Shown in pieces: positions 8,557 to 18,219 of a stretch of 64,000 nt of DNA. Origin of the DNA: Phycisphaerales bacterium (GTDB lineage Bacteria; Planctomycetota; Phycisphaerae; Phycisphaerales; UBA1924); contig JAJDDF010000010.1 in NCBI GenBank assembly GCA_029260455.1, positions 1-64,000 of the forward strand, written 5' to 3'. Every line of letters starts with the position of its first letter. Within the stretch, counting starts at the first letter, position 1. The notes under the pieces are model-generated. The model made no database searches, had not been told where the DNA came from, and saw nothing but the letters and a program-made list of their open reading frames with translations. Both the position numbers and the translations under genes were made by a program.

Positions 8557-9312
8557 TCAGATACGTTTGCGCTCGGCATCGCGCGGCATCAGCCCCGCGC
8601 GCTGTGCCAACTCCGCGAGTTGCACCCGGTCGTCCAGCTTGAGCTTTCGCCCGATCGAGGACCTGTGATTCTCGATGGTCTTGGCAGAGCGGTGCAGCGC
8701 CGCTGCGATCTCCTTGATACTCAACCCCTGCCCGAGAAAGGCCAGCACCTCAAGCTCACGACTGGTCAGCGCCGCAAGTTCACCCAGACTTGCGAGCTTC
8801 GATTCGATAAGCGTGGTGCCCGCACTCATGGAGGCCAGTTGTTTTTCGCTGGCAGTACCGATGCGCCGCGTAATCACAAGGAAGTATTCAATTGATCCCG
8901 GATCATCACTCGGGATCGAGTGCATCCAACTGAGTTGCTGATGCCCTCGCCAGATGGTGCGCAACAGCAACGGCTTGCCGGTCTCACGAATCTGCTTCAT
9001 CAGCGATAGACGCTCTTCGATCCACTCGGGCGGGTACACACTTGCCCATTCAGCTTTGGCATGTTGCTCACTTGTCGCATCGTCGCCGTGAACAATCTTG
9101 GCCATCTGATCGTTGAGCCAGATAGTGTGCCCAGCACTCGAAATGATCGCCACCCCAGCCAGCGGGTCAGAAATAATGCTCAACCAAGCCGCCTTGCGGA
9201 GGGAGGGAGAATCAACCGCATGTGGCAGCGGCATGAGCTTGGCGATGGCTGCGTCAATCGATGTTGAGGACGCAATCTCTACTGGAACTGATTGGTGAGG
9301 CGATTGAGCCAT
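8557..9312 (-). CDS. PAS-LuxR transcriptional regulator
   Basis: 251 aa. The N-terminal half (about residues 40-165: GVAIISSAGHTIWLNDQMAK ... IEYFLVITRRI) looks like a PAS sensory domain. The C-terminus is a LuxR-type helix-turn-helix (LTSRELEVLAFLGQGLSIKE, then AAALHRSAKTIENHRSSIGR). There is no receiver domain, so control is probably through a ligand or protein contact in the PAS part rather than phosphorylation. Target genes are unknown. It lies upstream of the iron-sulfur carrier on the same strand with 184 nt between, so it is likely a separate unit. Confidence 0.86.
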   Translation of the reverse strand: MAQSPHQSVPVEIASSTSIDAAIAKLMPLPHAVDSPSLRKAAWLSIISDPLAGVAIISSAGHTIWLNDQMAKIVHGDDATSEQHAKAEWASVYPPEWIEERLSLMKQIRETGKPLLLRTIWRGHQQLSWMHSIPSDDPGSIEYFLVITRRIGTASEKQLASMSAGTTLIESKLASLGELAALTSRELEVLAFLGQGLSIKEIAAALHRSAKTIENHRSSIGRKLKLDDRVQLAELAQRAGLMPRDAERKRI

Positions 9313-9440
9313 CGCGGATCCTGGGGAGTTTACCCCATTGTAGAGACCCGGAGCGTTCGACAGATCAAAATCCTATGGAGAACCGGGCGATCAGATGCAA
9401 ACCTTGAACCTGCAAACACTTGCCGTAGAAAAAATACTTG

Positions 9441-9863
9441 TTACGACGTCTTGTGGAGCCCCGCAAACCACTCCTCGCCCCATCTGCCAATGATCGGGAG
9501 CGGCTTGGCCTGGCCGTTGATCGCGTTGAGCAATCCCATGATGAGGAACACCAGAACCATGATCCCCACCGCCGCAAGTATGAAGATGCCAACGCACACG
9601 AGCAGAAGAATGCTGCCAACGGTTGATCCGGCAATCGAAAACAGCCAGATCATCAAGCACTGTTTCGAGTGATAGAGCGAAAAATCATTGTCGCGCATAA
9701 TCATCGGCACAAGGAAAAACGGCAGCCCGATGAAGCTCAATGCGTACGACAAGATCGCAAAGACCTTGCCGGCTTCCATCTCCTCTTTGCCAATCTCGAT
9801 GGTGGGAGCTTCGGGTGTCGATGCAGGTGATTCGGTCTGATCGGGGTTTGCTTGTTCGTCCAT
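9441..9863 (-). CDS. DUF4870 small membrane protein
   Basis: 140 aa. An acidic, Pro-rich N-terminal segment is followed by three predicted membrane helices (AGKVFAILSYALSFIGLPF, then MIWLFSIAGSTVGSILLLV and AAVGIMVLVFLIMGLLNAIN), with LYHSKQCLMIW between the first two, as in DUF4870 proteins. The function of the family is unknown. The ATG at 9863 fits the start of the charged N-terminal segment; an upstream alternative ten codons earlier has no support. Confidence 0.8.
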   Translation of the reverse strand: MDEQANPDQTESPASTPEAPTIEIGKEEMEAGKVFAILSYALSFIGLPFFLVPMIMRDNDFSLYHSKQCLMIWLFSIAGSTVGSILLLVCVGIFILAAVGIMVLVFLIMGLLNAINGQAKPLPIIGRWGEEWFAGLHKTS

Positions 9864-9914
9864 GGTGGAGAGTGTAGCGGTACCCCTCAGCATTGCACGA
9901 CTATGCCTCCGGAC

Positions 9915-10766
9915 TCACTCCACGCGCCGGGCACTCACTACTGGGTCCGGATCATGCACGACGATCGACTGTGCCGTGCCGCCCGCCACTCCGAAGACAA
10001 TCCGCACTGCTTCCGCACCCGCAGGGTGGAAGGTGTGGTCGCCAAGATAGAACAGATTGCGGGACACGCCGTTCGCGCCCTTGCGCACCTGCAACAACCC
10101 CTGCCCGCCAACCTTGACGGTCAGTTGCTCACCCTCGCCCGGGCCAAAGGCATAGTCGCCCAGGTAGGTCGCGTGCTGCGATTCATCGAGTGCCTCCATC
10201 GGCGCAGTCTTGTTGATGTTGGGCAATGATTCCAGATAGGTGCGCACAGACGCGGCGCCATCGCGCCCGGCTCGCGCATGCGCGTACAACGTGATGCTGT
10301 GGGGCCCTGGAAGATTCACAAGCCGCTGCTCTGCAGCAATCGAAGCCTTCACCGCTTCGAGATACCCGAGCATGGCGAAGGTGAAGACATTGGGCCGCGC
10401 GCCGTGATGAAGGAGCAGTTCCGCGATCTCCCGCCGACCGGTGTGTGATGCCGCGCCGAGCGCTGTTTCCCAATCGCCAAAGCCCCAATCGTAGGACGCC
10501 TTGGCAAGCGCCGGCTGCGCCTCGACCAACTCGCGCACGACCTTGATATTGAAATGCGATGCACCGACGACTTGGCGTACGAGCGCGGGGTCTTGCTGGG
10601 GGAAGTGGTCAGGCAGCGGGCCCGGCTTTGCAGTATCAATCTCTTCCGCCCGCGCGGGCGATGTCGGCCACGCCACCGAAACAGCGGCCCCAGCAGCAAT
10701 CCCCATTGGCACAAGACCCAAGAAAGTACGGCGCGACGGCAAACGGGATTCGAGATTGACAGGCAT
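9915..10766 (-). CDS. Exported ankyrin-repeat-like protein (Tat signal)
   Basis: 283 aa. The start has a strong AAGGAGG site. The N-terminus SRLPSRRTFLGLVPMGIAAG is a twin-arginine signal peptide, cleaved probably after ARA. Residues 60-160 contain ankyrin-like helix pairs (SHFNIKVVRELVEAQPALAK, ALGAASHTGRREIAELLLHHGA, TFAMLGYLEAVKASIAAEQR). The C-terminal third (about residues 190-283) is a beta-rich domain (YLGDYAFGPGEGEQLTVKV ... YLGDHTFHPAGAEAVRIVF) with two similar YLGDY/YLGDH segments. No enzymatic motif is visible; a binding role in the periplasm is inferred. It follows thiC by 48 nt on the same strand and may be read from the thiC transcript. Confidence 0.7.
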   Translation of the reverse strand: MPVNLESRLPSRRTFLGLVPMGIAAGAAVSVAWPTSPARAEEIDTAKPGPLPDHFPQQDPALVRQVVGASHFNIKVVRELVEAQPALAKASYDWGFGDWETALGAASHTGRREIAELLLHHGARPNVFTFAMLGYLEAVKASIAAEQRLVNLPGPHSITLYAHARAGRDGAASVRTYLESLPNINKTAPMEALDESQHATYLGDYAFGPGEGEQLTVKVGGQGLLQVRKGANGVSRNLFYLGDHTFHPAGAEAVRIVFGVAGGTAQSIVVHDPDPVVSARRVE

Positions 10767-10814
10767 GGCGGCCTCCTTGGTTGAGGAGGTGTACCGGCGG
10801 GAGTCCGCCTCGAT

Positions 10815-12851
10815 TCACACCACCCGATCCTCGCTCGCAATATTGTGCGCCGGGGCCGTGTTGAGTTGCACCAACTGCCCCTCCTGTAGCTTCTTGGCAT
10901 CGTCAGTATCGACATAGTCCGAGTGGCAGGCCGCCTTGTCGCCCGGCTTGGCTTCGATGGCGCTCTTGGTCTTGCTCGCGAGCGCGTGGATTTCATCAGG
11001 ATGCAGATAGCCGCGTTGTTTGAGCAGTTCCGCTTGTTCGGCGGTCAGCGCCGCCGACTGCGCGGGCGCGCCCTTGGTATCGCCATCGCGCCCGCCGAGA
11101 CGCTCAAAGCCCTCGGCCTTGCCTGACACGAACTCCTGAATCTCCTTGGAAATGCGCACTGAGCACCAGTCGTGCCCGCACATGGCACAGAAATCCGTAT
11201 CGACATCGAGGTCTTCATCATGCAGCGCGCGAGCGGTGTCTTCATCAAAGGCGAGCTCGAAGTGCTTCTTCCAGTTGAGCGCGGCCCGAGCTTTGGTGAG
11301 GTCATCATCCCAGTCACGCGTGCCGGGAATGCCAAGGGCCACATCCGCCGAATGCGCTGCAATGCGATACGCAATGCACCCTTGTTTGACATCCTCGCGC
11401 TTGGGCAACCCGAGGTGTTCCTTGGGCGTGACATAGCACAACATCGCGGCCCCGTGCCACGCCGCCATCGTGGCGCCGATGCCGCTCGTGATGTGGTCAT
11501 AGCCGGGAAAGACATCGGTGACCAAGGGCCCGAGCACATAGAACGGCGCGCCGTGACACAGCGTGCGCTGCAGCTTCATGTTGTATTCAATCTGATCCAT
11601 CGGCACATGGCCCGGCCCCTCGACCATGACCTGCACGCCAAAGCGCCAGGCGCGCTCCGTGAGTTCTGCGATGGTTTCGAGTTCTGCAAGCTGGGCGTCA
11701 TCGGTCGCGTCGGCCAAACCGCCGGGGCGCAGACCATCGCCGATTGAAAAAGACACATCGTACTCCCGCAGGATTTGGCAGATGTCATCCCAGAGGTCAT
11801 ACATGGGATTATCTTTGTTGTGCGTGAGCATCCACTTGGCGAGAAGCGACCCGCCGCGCGACACGATGCCGATGATGCGCTTCTTGACATACTTCAAGTG
11901 GCCGCGGCGCACGCCCGCGTGAACGGTCATGTAGTCGACGCCCTGTTTGGCCTGATGCTCGATGGTGTCGAGAATGATCTGCGCGTTCAGGTCTTCGAGC
12001 TTGCGCCCGATGATCATCGAATAAATCGGTACGGTGCCGATGGGCACGGTCGATGCGCCGATGATCGCCGCACGCGTGGCATCGAGATCGCCGCCGGTCG
12101 ACAAATCCATCACGGTGTCTGCGCCCCAGCGCTCGGCCCAGCGCAATTTTTCGACTTCCTCATCGGTGGAACTCGACACAGGCGAAGCGCCCATGTTGGC
12201 GTTGACCTTTGTTTTGCTCGCGCGCCCGATGCACATCGGATCGAGGTGCATTGCAAGATGCTTGATATTGGCCGGGATAATCATGCGTCCGGCGGCGACC
12301 TCATCGCGCACCTGTTCTGCATTCAGGTGCGGCTCGCGCTGGGCAACGCGCTGCATCTCAGGTGTAATGATGCCAAGGCGCGCGTGCTCGAGCTGCGTGA
12401 CGGGCGCGAAATCCTTGGGGTAGGTGACGCGAATGGGCTCACCCCGTGCGCTCACAAACTCCGCGCACTGAACGCCGAGGGATTGCATTCCCTCGGTCCT
12501 CTGCGCCCCGCGCTCAACACGCCAGCCTTCGGGCAGAAAGTCCCAGGCGGTCTTCGTCGAAACCGCCGGCATGCCGGGAGTATCAGGCGACGAGAACATC
12601 AACGGTCCGCCGATATCCGGCGCAAGTGAAAACGAACCGGGCGTGGTTGCAGATGCATCACTGCCCGGATTGATCGCGCCATGCATCGGCGCGCCCAGTC
12701 GAACAACCGGGCGCTCGGCATCGCGTGTATCGACAAGTGGTGGCGGCGCAAGGGCTTGCCCTTCGCCGGTCAGCGTTCGCATCTTCCAGACGGGCGAGCC
12801 GGAGCCCATGTGCGTGTTTGTGTCGTCGGTTGTATGGCTTGTGCGCGTCAT
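10815..12851 (-). CDS. thiC: Phosphomethylpyrimidine synthase ThiC
   Basis: 678 aa. ThiC converts aminoimidazole ribotide to hydroxymethylpyrimidine phosphate, the pyrimidine half of thiamine, by a radical SAM reaction. The central (beta/alpha)8 region is well conserved ([55 protein letters not shown]). The C-terminal CAMCGHDWC supplies the three cluster cysteines in the CX2CX4C spacing of this family. The start at 12851 sits just behind a TPP riboswitch whose last conserved segment (GGAGGGA) doubles as the ribosome binding site. No other thi gene is in the window. Confidence 0.97.
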   Translation of the reverse strand: MTRTSHTTDDTNTHMGSGSPVWKMRTLTGEGQALAPPPLVDTRDAERPVVRLGAPMHGAINPGSDASATTPGSFSLAPDIGGPLMFSSPDTPGMPAVSTKTAWDFLPEGWRVERGAQRTEGMQSLGVQCAEFVSARGEPIRVTYPKDFAPVTQLEHARLGIITPEMQRVAQREPHLNAEQVRDEVAAGRMIIPANIKHLAMHLDPMCIGRASKTKVNANMGASPVSSSTDEEVEKLRWAERWGADTVMDLSTGGDLDATRAAIIGASTVPIGTVPIYSMIIGRKLEDLNAQIILDTIEHQAKQGVDYMTVHAGVRRGHLKYVKKRIIGIVSRGGSLLAKWMLTHNKDNPMYDLWDDICQILREYDVSFSIGDGLRPGGLADATDDAQLAELETIAELTERAWRFGVQVMVEGPGHVPMDQIEYNMKLQRTLCHGAPFYVLGPLVTDVFPGYDHITSGIGATMAAWHGAAMLCYVTPKEHLGLPKREDVKQGCIAYRIAAHSADVALGIPGTRDWDDDLTKARAALNWKKHFELAFDEDTARALHDEDLDVDTDFCAMCGHDWCSVRISKEIQEFVSGKAEGFERLGGRDGDTKGAPAQSAALTAEQAELLKQRGYLHPDEIHALASKTKSAIEAKPGDKAACHSDYVDTDDAKKLQEGQLVQLNTAPAHNIASEDRVV

Positions 12852-12857
12852 GGTCGC

Positions 12858-12960
12858 GTTCCCTCCGCCGGTACGAGCCGGATCAGGTTCAGCGGGTGCA
12901 TCTCAGCAGCAGTGTCAACAACGGCGACCATCGCCGCGCACGTGCTGCGCCCCGAGCGAA
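12858..12960 (-). promoter_or_regulatory. TPP (THI-element) riboswitch upstream of thiC
   Basis: Read on the minus strand the leader contains, in order, CGGGGCGC, a variable P3 hairpin (GCGGCGATGGTCGCCG), GCTGAGATGCACCC, GCTGAACCTGATCCGG and CGTACCGGCGGAGGGA. These are the conserved blocks of the TPP aptamer. The final GGAGGGA lies 8 nt before the thiC ATG, so ligand binding would hide the ribosome binding site directly; no separate terminator is visible. The known role of this class is to shut off thiamine synthesis genes when TPP is plentiful. Confidence 0.95.
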
Positions 12961-12969
12961 TATGCATTG

Positions 12970-12999
12970 ATTGTAGAACAAAACCCCGCGAGCGGTTCA
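12970..12999 (-). promoter_or_regulatory. Putative promoter of the thiC riboswitch transcript
   Basis: On the minus strand a good -10 (TACAAT, complement of 12970-12975) lies about 10 nt before the aptamer. A weak -35-like TGAACC lies 18 nt further upstream, overlapping the end of the DinB gene. The -10 position fits a transcript beginning at the aptamer; the -35 match is poor. Confidence 0.4.
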
Positions 13000-13539
13000 G
13001 CCAACGACCTTCGGCATATTCAGCGCCCGCCGCAGATCAATGATCTGCCCGGTGTGCGTACCGATGTGAAAGACCATGCGGCTTGCCAAGTCGTGCGCCG
13101 TAGTCTTCGTTGATCCCCACGCGCGCGGCGCATCAAGTTGCTCATCGCTTGCGTTGCGCAGCACATGGCACAACCGTGCAACCGATGCCTCAAAGATTGC
13201 GTTGCAGCGCTCCCATGATGGATAGCGCGCCGGGTCCGCCGTGACGACCGAACCGAGCGCAACACTCTCCTGGCCAAAATGATCGGCGTCGCCATCCTTC
13301 GCGCCGTCAATGAAGTCGGCCTCGGGCAGAGGCTTGCCATCGACCCGATCCGCAGCCCGGTTCGTGACATAGGCCAAATGCCCGAGCGCCCACGCCGCGT
13401 GGTTCGGCATGCCCGGCGCCTGCGCAATACGGTTTTCATCATCAAAGCCCTGCAAATACCGCCCGAGCAAGAACGCAGACTGTTCAACACCCTGTGCAAG
13501 CACTTCGCCACGCTTCATCGTTGCTGTCGCACTACTCAT
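12997..13539 (-). CDS. DinB-like four-helix protein
   Basis: 180 aa. The predicted helices and conserved His residues (HAAWALGHLAYVTNRAA near residue 44; MVFHIGTHTGQIIDLRRAL near residue 154) match the DinB/YfiT superfamily, whose members bind a metal through three His and often act as thiol-dependent transferases. The specific reaction is unknown. The ATG at 13539 overlaps the 3' end of the upstream esterase gene by 8 nt, a sign of translational coupling. The longer open frame upstream is inside the esterase gene and not homologous. Confidence 0.82.
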   Translation of the reverse strand: MSSATATMKRGEVLAQGVEQSAFLLGRYLQGFDDENRIAQAPGMPNHAAWALGHLAYVTNRAADRVDGKPLPEADFIDGAKDGDADHFGQESVALGSVVTADPARYPSWERCNAIFEASVARLCHVLRNASDEQLDAPRAWGSTKTTAHDLASRMVFHIGTHTGQIIDLRRALNMPKVVG

Positions 13540-15178
13540 CGGTTGTCTCCTTCGGTGCTGTTTCATGAACAAGATGACCATTGCTGCGCAGCAGGTCGAG
13601 CATTTTTCCAATCGAACCTTGCACCACATCTGATCGCAACACCGAACCATGATCTGCATCGGGCACAATCGTAATTGAACCAGCATTTTCAGGTCCGGGT
13701 GCATACCCAAGCTCGCGCAATTCACCAAGCAGCAATTTCACGGCGCGTTCCAGATAAAATGAATCCCAGGAACCCACGACCAGTTGAATCCGATCACGAA
13801 AGATCGGCGCAAACCGTTCTGGATCACTGCGCAAGAGACGTGTGATGTCATGCGCCGCGTACTGCTTGGCAATGGCAGGATCGATCTGACCAGTCCTGGC
13901 ATCCCAGAGCGCCGCCGGGTTGCCACGTTCATTGGGAATACCAAATGCCGCGAACCAGGAATCCCACTGCTGCCCCGATGTGTTGTCGGGGCCGAGCACT
14001 TCTTCCATTGCGTTCTCCTGCGCGACAGTCATCTTCACTTCGTCACCCAAGATCGATTGGGTACGGAAGCTGGGCACGGGCTTGGCATCTGCGCGCGTTC
14101 GATAGGCGTTGACATCGGAGTAGATATTGATCGCTTGAAACGCGTGAAAATCCACCGGATCTGGTGCCGACGAGAACGCATGTCCAAATGTCTCTGGATA
14201 ATTCAACGCCAGCCACAACGATGACCACCCGCCCGAAGAATGCCCGCGCAGGATTCGAGCTTCCGGCGCATCGATCAGGTTGAAATGCTTCGTCAGCGCT
14301 GGCACCAGCTTACTCACCAGCGCATCACCCACCGGGCCATTGCACAGGGAATTCGTAAACAGATGATGCCCGTTGCCCGATTCCGGATCGAGAATGATGA
14401 CAAAAATATTGGCATCAAAGAGACGCCGCTCATCGGGGCGCCGCATTTGGCGCCTGCGCGCCTCGCCAAGGGCCGCTGTGTGATCGCCACCAAAGCCCGG
14501 GATGACATACATCGCAGGGTATTTTTTCGCTGGGTCGTACGCATCGGGAAAGACTACACCGGCGCGCATGCGCACTCCCGGCCCAAGAAACTCTGACATC
14601 GCCTTGGAACGTACTTCGAATAGCTCAGCGCCCTCAACTTGTGAAAAAGCAAGCGCCGTGCGATCTTCAACAATCCGATTGAGCGAAATATCAACAGAAA
14701 ATTCTGCATATGCTTGATCATCTTTCGCCGGGATATCGATGTGCTGCGTTGTCGAATACAAATTGCCCGGCTCACCCGCCCACGATGAACTGCGCCGCGC
14801 CATGTCAAGCACCGCCTGCACGCGATAGCCGCCCGCTGGCAAATCACACATCGGCGCTGGGAACGCTGCGACACCATCAACACTCATCGCGGTGTGTGCT
14901 CCCGGCGCAAGGCCATGCACGTCCTTGCCGAACATGGGCTGCGGCTGAGAAAAGAAAGGTCCATCAGAAGGTTCTCTGCTTCCCATGTTGACCGCGGAAT
15001 CAGGAATCATGTAGATAACAATGCGCCCGGAGGCTGGTTCATCTCTCACAGATTCATCAAAGCCCACGTTCATCGTTGGGCACGCTGAGGCCTGCATGAC
15101 GCTGCACGCCCCCGCCACCACAGCACTCGCCCACACACATTGCTGCATTTTTTGCTGCCTTCGCACCGCACTGCCCAT
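13532..15178 (-). CDS. Secreted alpha/beta-hydrolase, enterochelin-esterase-like
   Basis: 548 aa. A signal peptide (VWASAVVAGACSVMQASA) precedes an N-terminal beta-rich domain of about 190 residues and a C-terminal esterase domain of the Esterase/Fes type. YPAMYVIPGFGGDHTAA forms the oxyanion region, RGHSSGGWSSLW near residue 315 carries the nucleophilic Ser, and VPDADHGSV near residue 515 the likely His. The N-terminal domain resembles the substrate-positioning domain of Fes-like enzymes in layout only. Substrates may be esters of polyphenols, siderophores or polysaccharides; none can be chosen. Its stop overlaps the DinB gene. Confidence 0.82.
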   Translation of the reverse strand: MGSAVRRQQKMQQCVWASAVVAGACSVMQASACPTMNVGFDESVRDEPASGRIVIYMIPDSAVNMGSREPSDGPFFSQPQPMFGKDVHGLAPGAHTAMSVDGVAAFPAPMCDLPAGGYRVQAVLDMARRSSSWAGEPGNLYSTTQHIDIPAKDDQAYAEFSVDISLNRIVEDRTALAFSQVEGAELFEVRSKAMSEFLGPGVRMRAGVVFPDAYDPAKKYPAMYVIPGFGGDHTAALGEARRRQMRRPDERRLFDANIFVIILDPESGNGHHLFTNSLCNGPVGDALVSKLVPALTKHFNLIDAPEARILRGHSSGGWSSLWLALNYPETFGHAFSSAPDPVDFHAFQAINIYSDVNAYRTRADAKPVPSFRTQSILGDEVKMTVAQENAMEEVLGPDNTSGQQWDSWFAAFGIPNERGNPAALWDARTGQIDPAIAKQYAAHDITRLLRSDPERFAPIFRDRIQLVVGSWDSFYLERAVKLLLGELRELGYAPGPENAGSITIVPDADHGSVLRSDVVQGSIGKMLDLLRSNGHLVHETAPKETTDE

Positions 15179-15262
15179 GTTTCGATTCTTCCTTCCCGGT
15201 TTGACGAATCACGCTTGATCCATAAGCCTACGCTCTGAACGCCCCCGAGGGGGTTCCCCGCC

Positions 15263-16135
15263 ATGCCAATCACCACGCCGACATCACGAGATACCACCAA
15301 ACGCCGCGTACGCTTCGTCTCTGAGGCCAATTGGTATGAACATCCACAGTGGTACGACATTCTCCACGCCCCGGGCACCGCAGGCGAGGTGCGGGGCATG
15401 GAACGCATCGCACGCCACTGGCTCAGTTGGACTGGAATCGCCCCCCTGACCATCTTCGAACCCGCGTGCGGCACAGCACGGCACTTGCGCATCGCAGCAG
15501 ACCGTGGACATCGCGTCATTGGCCTCGATTGCGCCGAGCCTATGCTCACCTACGCACAAGCTTCCTTTGATCGCAACAATCTTGACGGAACGTTCGTCCT
15601 TGCAGATATGCGCCAATTTGATGTGCGCATGCTTGGGCTCAGGCGCACTGAACGTGTTGATCTTGCATTTTGCCCGGTCAATTCCATCCGTCATTTGATG
15701 ACCGACGCCGATGTCATCTCTCACCTGCGCGCAACGATGAGCGTGCTCACATCGAACGGCTTGTACGCTGTGGGCATTGGACTGACGGAATATGGTATCG
15801 AACAAAGCTCTGAAGATATCTGGGAAGGTGCGCGCGGACAGTGCAAGATCACCCAGGTTGTGCAATATCTGCCGGGCGATTGCGGCAGCCGCGATGAGCG
15901 CATCGAGCGCGTGGTGAGTCACCTGACCATCATGACGCCAACAGAAGAAACGCATGTTGATCACACCTATCAGTTGCGCCGGTATGACACAAAACAATGG
16001 CGTTCGATCCTCCGCCGCGCCGGTCTCGATGTAGTTGGGCTTGTTGATGAGGCGGGGGCAACACTTGATGGACCAATCGAACTGGACGGCTCGGGGTATG
16101 CGATCTACCTGCTCCGCCCGCAGGCAAGGCCCTGA
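15263..16135 (+). CDS. Class I SAM-dependent methyltransferase
   Basis: 290 aa. The SAM-binding motif I IFEPACGTARHLRIAADRGH is near residue 74, the acidic end of beta 2 (VIGLDCAEPML) near residue 97, and motif II-like VDLAFCPVNSIRHL near residue 133. The C-terminal part is consistent with a small-molecule methyltransferase. The substrate is not identifiable. The ATG follows a GAGGGGG purine run. The gene is divergent from the esterase gene across 84 nt. Confidence 0.85.
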   Translation: MPITTPTSRDTTKRRVRFVSEANWYEHPQWYDILHAPGTAGEVRGMERIARHWLSWTGIAPLTIFEPACGTARHLRIAADRGHRVIGLDCAEPMLTYAQASFDRNNLDGTFVLADMRQFDVRMLGLRRTERVDLAFCPVNSIRHLMTDADVISHLRATMSVLTSNGLYAVGIGLTEYGIEQSSEDIWEGARGQCKITQVVQYLPGDCGSRDERIERVVSHLTIMTPTEETHVDHTYQLRRYDTKQWRSILRRAGLDVVGLVDEAGATLDGPIELDGSGYAIYLLRPQARP

Positions 16136-16232
16136 TATTGGCAAGAATGTCACGAGGACTGCTCACCGCCGCGTGCCCGGCGGGCCGAAGAAAGATCAGT
16201 AATGGCGTGATGACATCACCTCGAAAGGACGC

Positions 16233-17129
16233 ATGATGAATCTGCTCACTTGTCACCGCTCGCGCCGCACCATGAATTGGGCATTGATTCCCCTTTTTCT
16301 GATGCTCATCGGGTGCAGCGCTCCTTCGCGCCAGACCATCATCACCCTCGATGCGCCGGGGCCCGCTGAACGACTCGCCGTCGATATCGAAAACTTCCGT
16401 GGCGGCGTCATCGTTATTGCAGACCCCGATCGCACTGACATTGAAATTCAGACCACCATCGTTGCCAGTCGCAAGCTTCCCAAAGCTGATCTCGAATACG
16501 TCTTTGAAAGTATCGCGGTCTCCAGCGCAGTCGAAGTGGAACCGACACAATCTGACGGGTTCAACACACTCCGAGTGCGCGCTACTTCCCTGCGACCGCA
16601 TGCGACTGATGTGTCATCGAATCTTGTCATTCGCGTGCCGCGCTGCGATGGCGCACGGGTTCTCAATACGCAAGGGCATGTCGAACTTGTCGATGTTGCA
16701 GGCGCAATGCATGTTGATAACACAAATGGTGCTATTTTTGTGCGCACAAGCCGCCCGCTCATCGAACCCATCACCCTGCTGACATCGCACGGCAATATCT
16801 ATTGTCAGGCTCCCGAAGGCACGACGGGCGTGATGGACCTGCACTCTGTCGATGGACGCCTTGTGCTGAAAGATGCCTTTGGCACATCAACTGACATTGC
16901 CTACACCGCCCAGCACCTGCGGGCCCGGCTCGGTGACGGCACAAACCCAATTGTGATGCGCACCAATATTGGCCAGGTGCGCATGCTGCTTATGAAAGAA
17001 CCGATGGCCTTCACGCGCGCCGTAAAAACTTCACTGCCAAGACTACGAAAAAGCCTGTACCTGAAGGGCTCACGCCGGCACACATTGAACCTGCCTGACG
17101 CCTCCAGTGCTGAAGCAGCCGACAACTAA
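16233..17129 (+). CDS. DUF4097-type beta-strand lipoprotein
   Basis: 298 aa. The signal ends in the lipobox LIGC near residue 28, so the protein should be anchored to a membrane by lipidation. The body contains repeated short strands of the DUF4097 kind (GHVELVDVAGAMHVDNTNGA, LLTSHGNIYCQAPEG, DLHSVDGRLVLKD, MRTNIGQVRMLL), predicted to build a beta-solenoid. The start has an AAAGGA site. A second member with stronger repeat regularity lies at 46851-47726. The function of the family is unknown. Confidence 0.78.
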   Translation: MMNLLTCHRSRRTMNWALIPLFLMLIGCSAPSRQTIITLDAPGPAERLAVDIENFRGGVIVIADPDRTDIEIQTTIVASRKLPKADLEYVFESIAVSSAVEVEPTQSDGFNTLRVRATSLRPHATDVSSNLVIRVPRCDGARVLNTQGHVELVDVAGAMHVDNTNGAIFVRTSRPLIEPITLLTSHGNIYCQAPEGTTGVMDLHSVDGRLVLKDAFGTSTDIAYTAQHLRARLGDGTNPIVMRTNIGQVRMLLMKEPMAFTRAVKTSLPRLRKSLYLKGSRRHTLNLPDASSAEAADN

Positions 17130-17151
17130 GCTGTTTCTCAAAGGCGATGCC

Positions 17152-18183
17152 TTACCCGGCGCGGCGCATCTGATCACGCTGCACCAGAGACACATATCTG
17201 CACAGTTGGTCGATCACAAATTGATGATGCTCTGCGCCACTGGGAAATTCATACTGCAATCCCGCGTAGGTGCGCTGCGACGAATCAATATGTGTGTGGC
17301 GCAACCGGGCCATCGCGGACACCGGCACCTGCACATGGGGGGGGAGTGCGACGCGCACCCAATACAGATGGTGTGATCCAATCGCTGCTGCATCGCCGCC
17401 CTCGAGCATGACGCCAAGGCCGCCGCCGCCAACATTCATCAATACGCCTTGCGCCACCGGACCGACAAGTGGCAATTCAGATGTGACCTCGGGTGCAGGT
17501 GAAATTTTTCCTGCAACTGAAGGATCACTGGCAACCAATGGATCGTTCGCTGATGCACCAAGGACTGCTGCACGGTTTGCTTCTTCCGCCCGCGCCACTG
17601 TTGCTGGATCAAGCAGGGGGAATAATTCGGCACTCGGCAACGCAAGACCCATCGTCGACACGCGGTAAAAATTGCGCCGCTGACAGCGCTCCACTTCCTT
17701 CGGTGCTACAAGGCGAAGCCCCACCGCGTCGCGATGACCGCCCGACTGCACCGAAGTCTTGCCAAGATTTTTGGTGTGGAACATCCACCGGTTTTGACCA
17801 ACCGAAATGATGCAGACAAGCGCAACGCCATCTTCAAGCGGAAATTCCTGCCCAAGCGCTGAGGGAATCTCAACAACCAGCTCTTCGTCATTCATGCTGA
17901 GAATGCGCACACGCCAGATAATGCTCGGTGCACCTTCGGACTCATCGCCTTCGCACATGTACTGCGGCAATGTGACCTCCAGCGCCCCGCCACGCTCGAA
18001 AATCTGCTTCAAGCTGCGACGCCAATTCTCAGTTCGTGAACGTACGGCTGGCACAATGACCTCCCTGAGGAAGAACGACAATGTGCCATTCTTCACGAGC
18101 AGCACCGAAGCCGCCTCGTCCCGCATCGAGCGCCGCGCGACCCAACTTGAGTGGTGCCGCAGGAACGATTCTTTGCTGAACAA
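17152..18183 (-). CDS. PilZ domain protein (putative c-di-GMP receptor)
   Basis: 343 aa. The N-terminal half resembles the YcgR-N type domain (LEVTLPQYMCEGDESEG ... LVVEIPSALGQEFPLEDG). RCQRRNFYRVST near residue 167 is the RxxxR c-di-GMP motif opening a PilZ barrel. The second motif is altered: GVLMNVGGGGLGVMLEGG near residue 249 stands where D/NxSxxG is expected, after a long low-complexity insertion (about residues 190-240). The only start in frame that keeps the whole protein is a TTG at 18183, because a TGA lies close upstream; an ATG 19 codons later is the alternative. It lies 36 nt after the TgpA gene on the same strand. Confidence 0.75.
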   Translation of the reverse strand: MFSKESFLRHHSSWVARRSMRDEAASVLLVKNGTLSFFLREVIVPAVRSRTENWRRSLKQIFERGGALEVTLPQYMCEGDESEGAPSIIWRVRILSMNDEELVVEIPSALGQEFPLEDGVALVCIISVGQNRWMFHTKNLGKTSVQSGGHRDAVGLRLVAPKEVERCQRRNFYRVSTMGLALPSAELFPLLDPATVARAEEANRAAVLGASANDPLVASDPSVAGKISPAPEVTSELPLVGPVAQGVLMNVGGGGLGVMLEGGDAAAIGSHHLYWVRVALPPHVQVPVSAMARLRHTHIDSSQRTYAGLQYEFPSGAEHHQFVIDQLCRYVSLVQRDQMRRAG

Positions 18184-18219
18184 AAGTTCACCGTCATGAG
18201 ACGATTGTCAGGGCTGATA

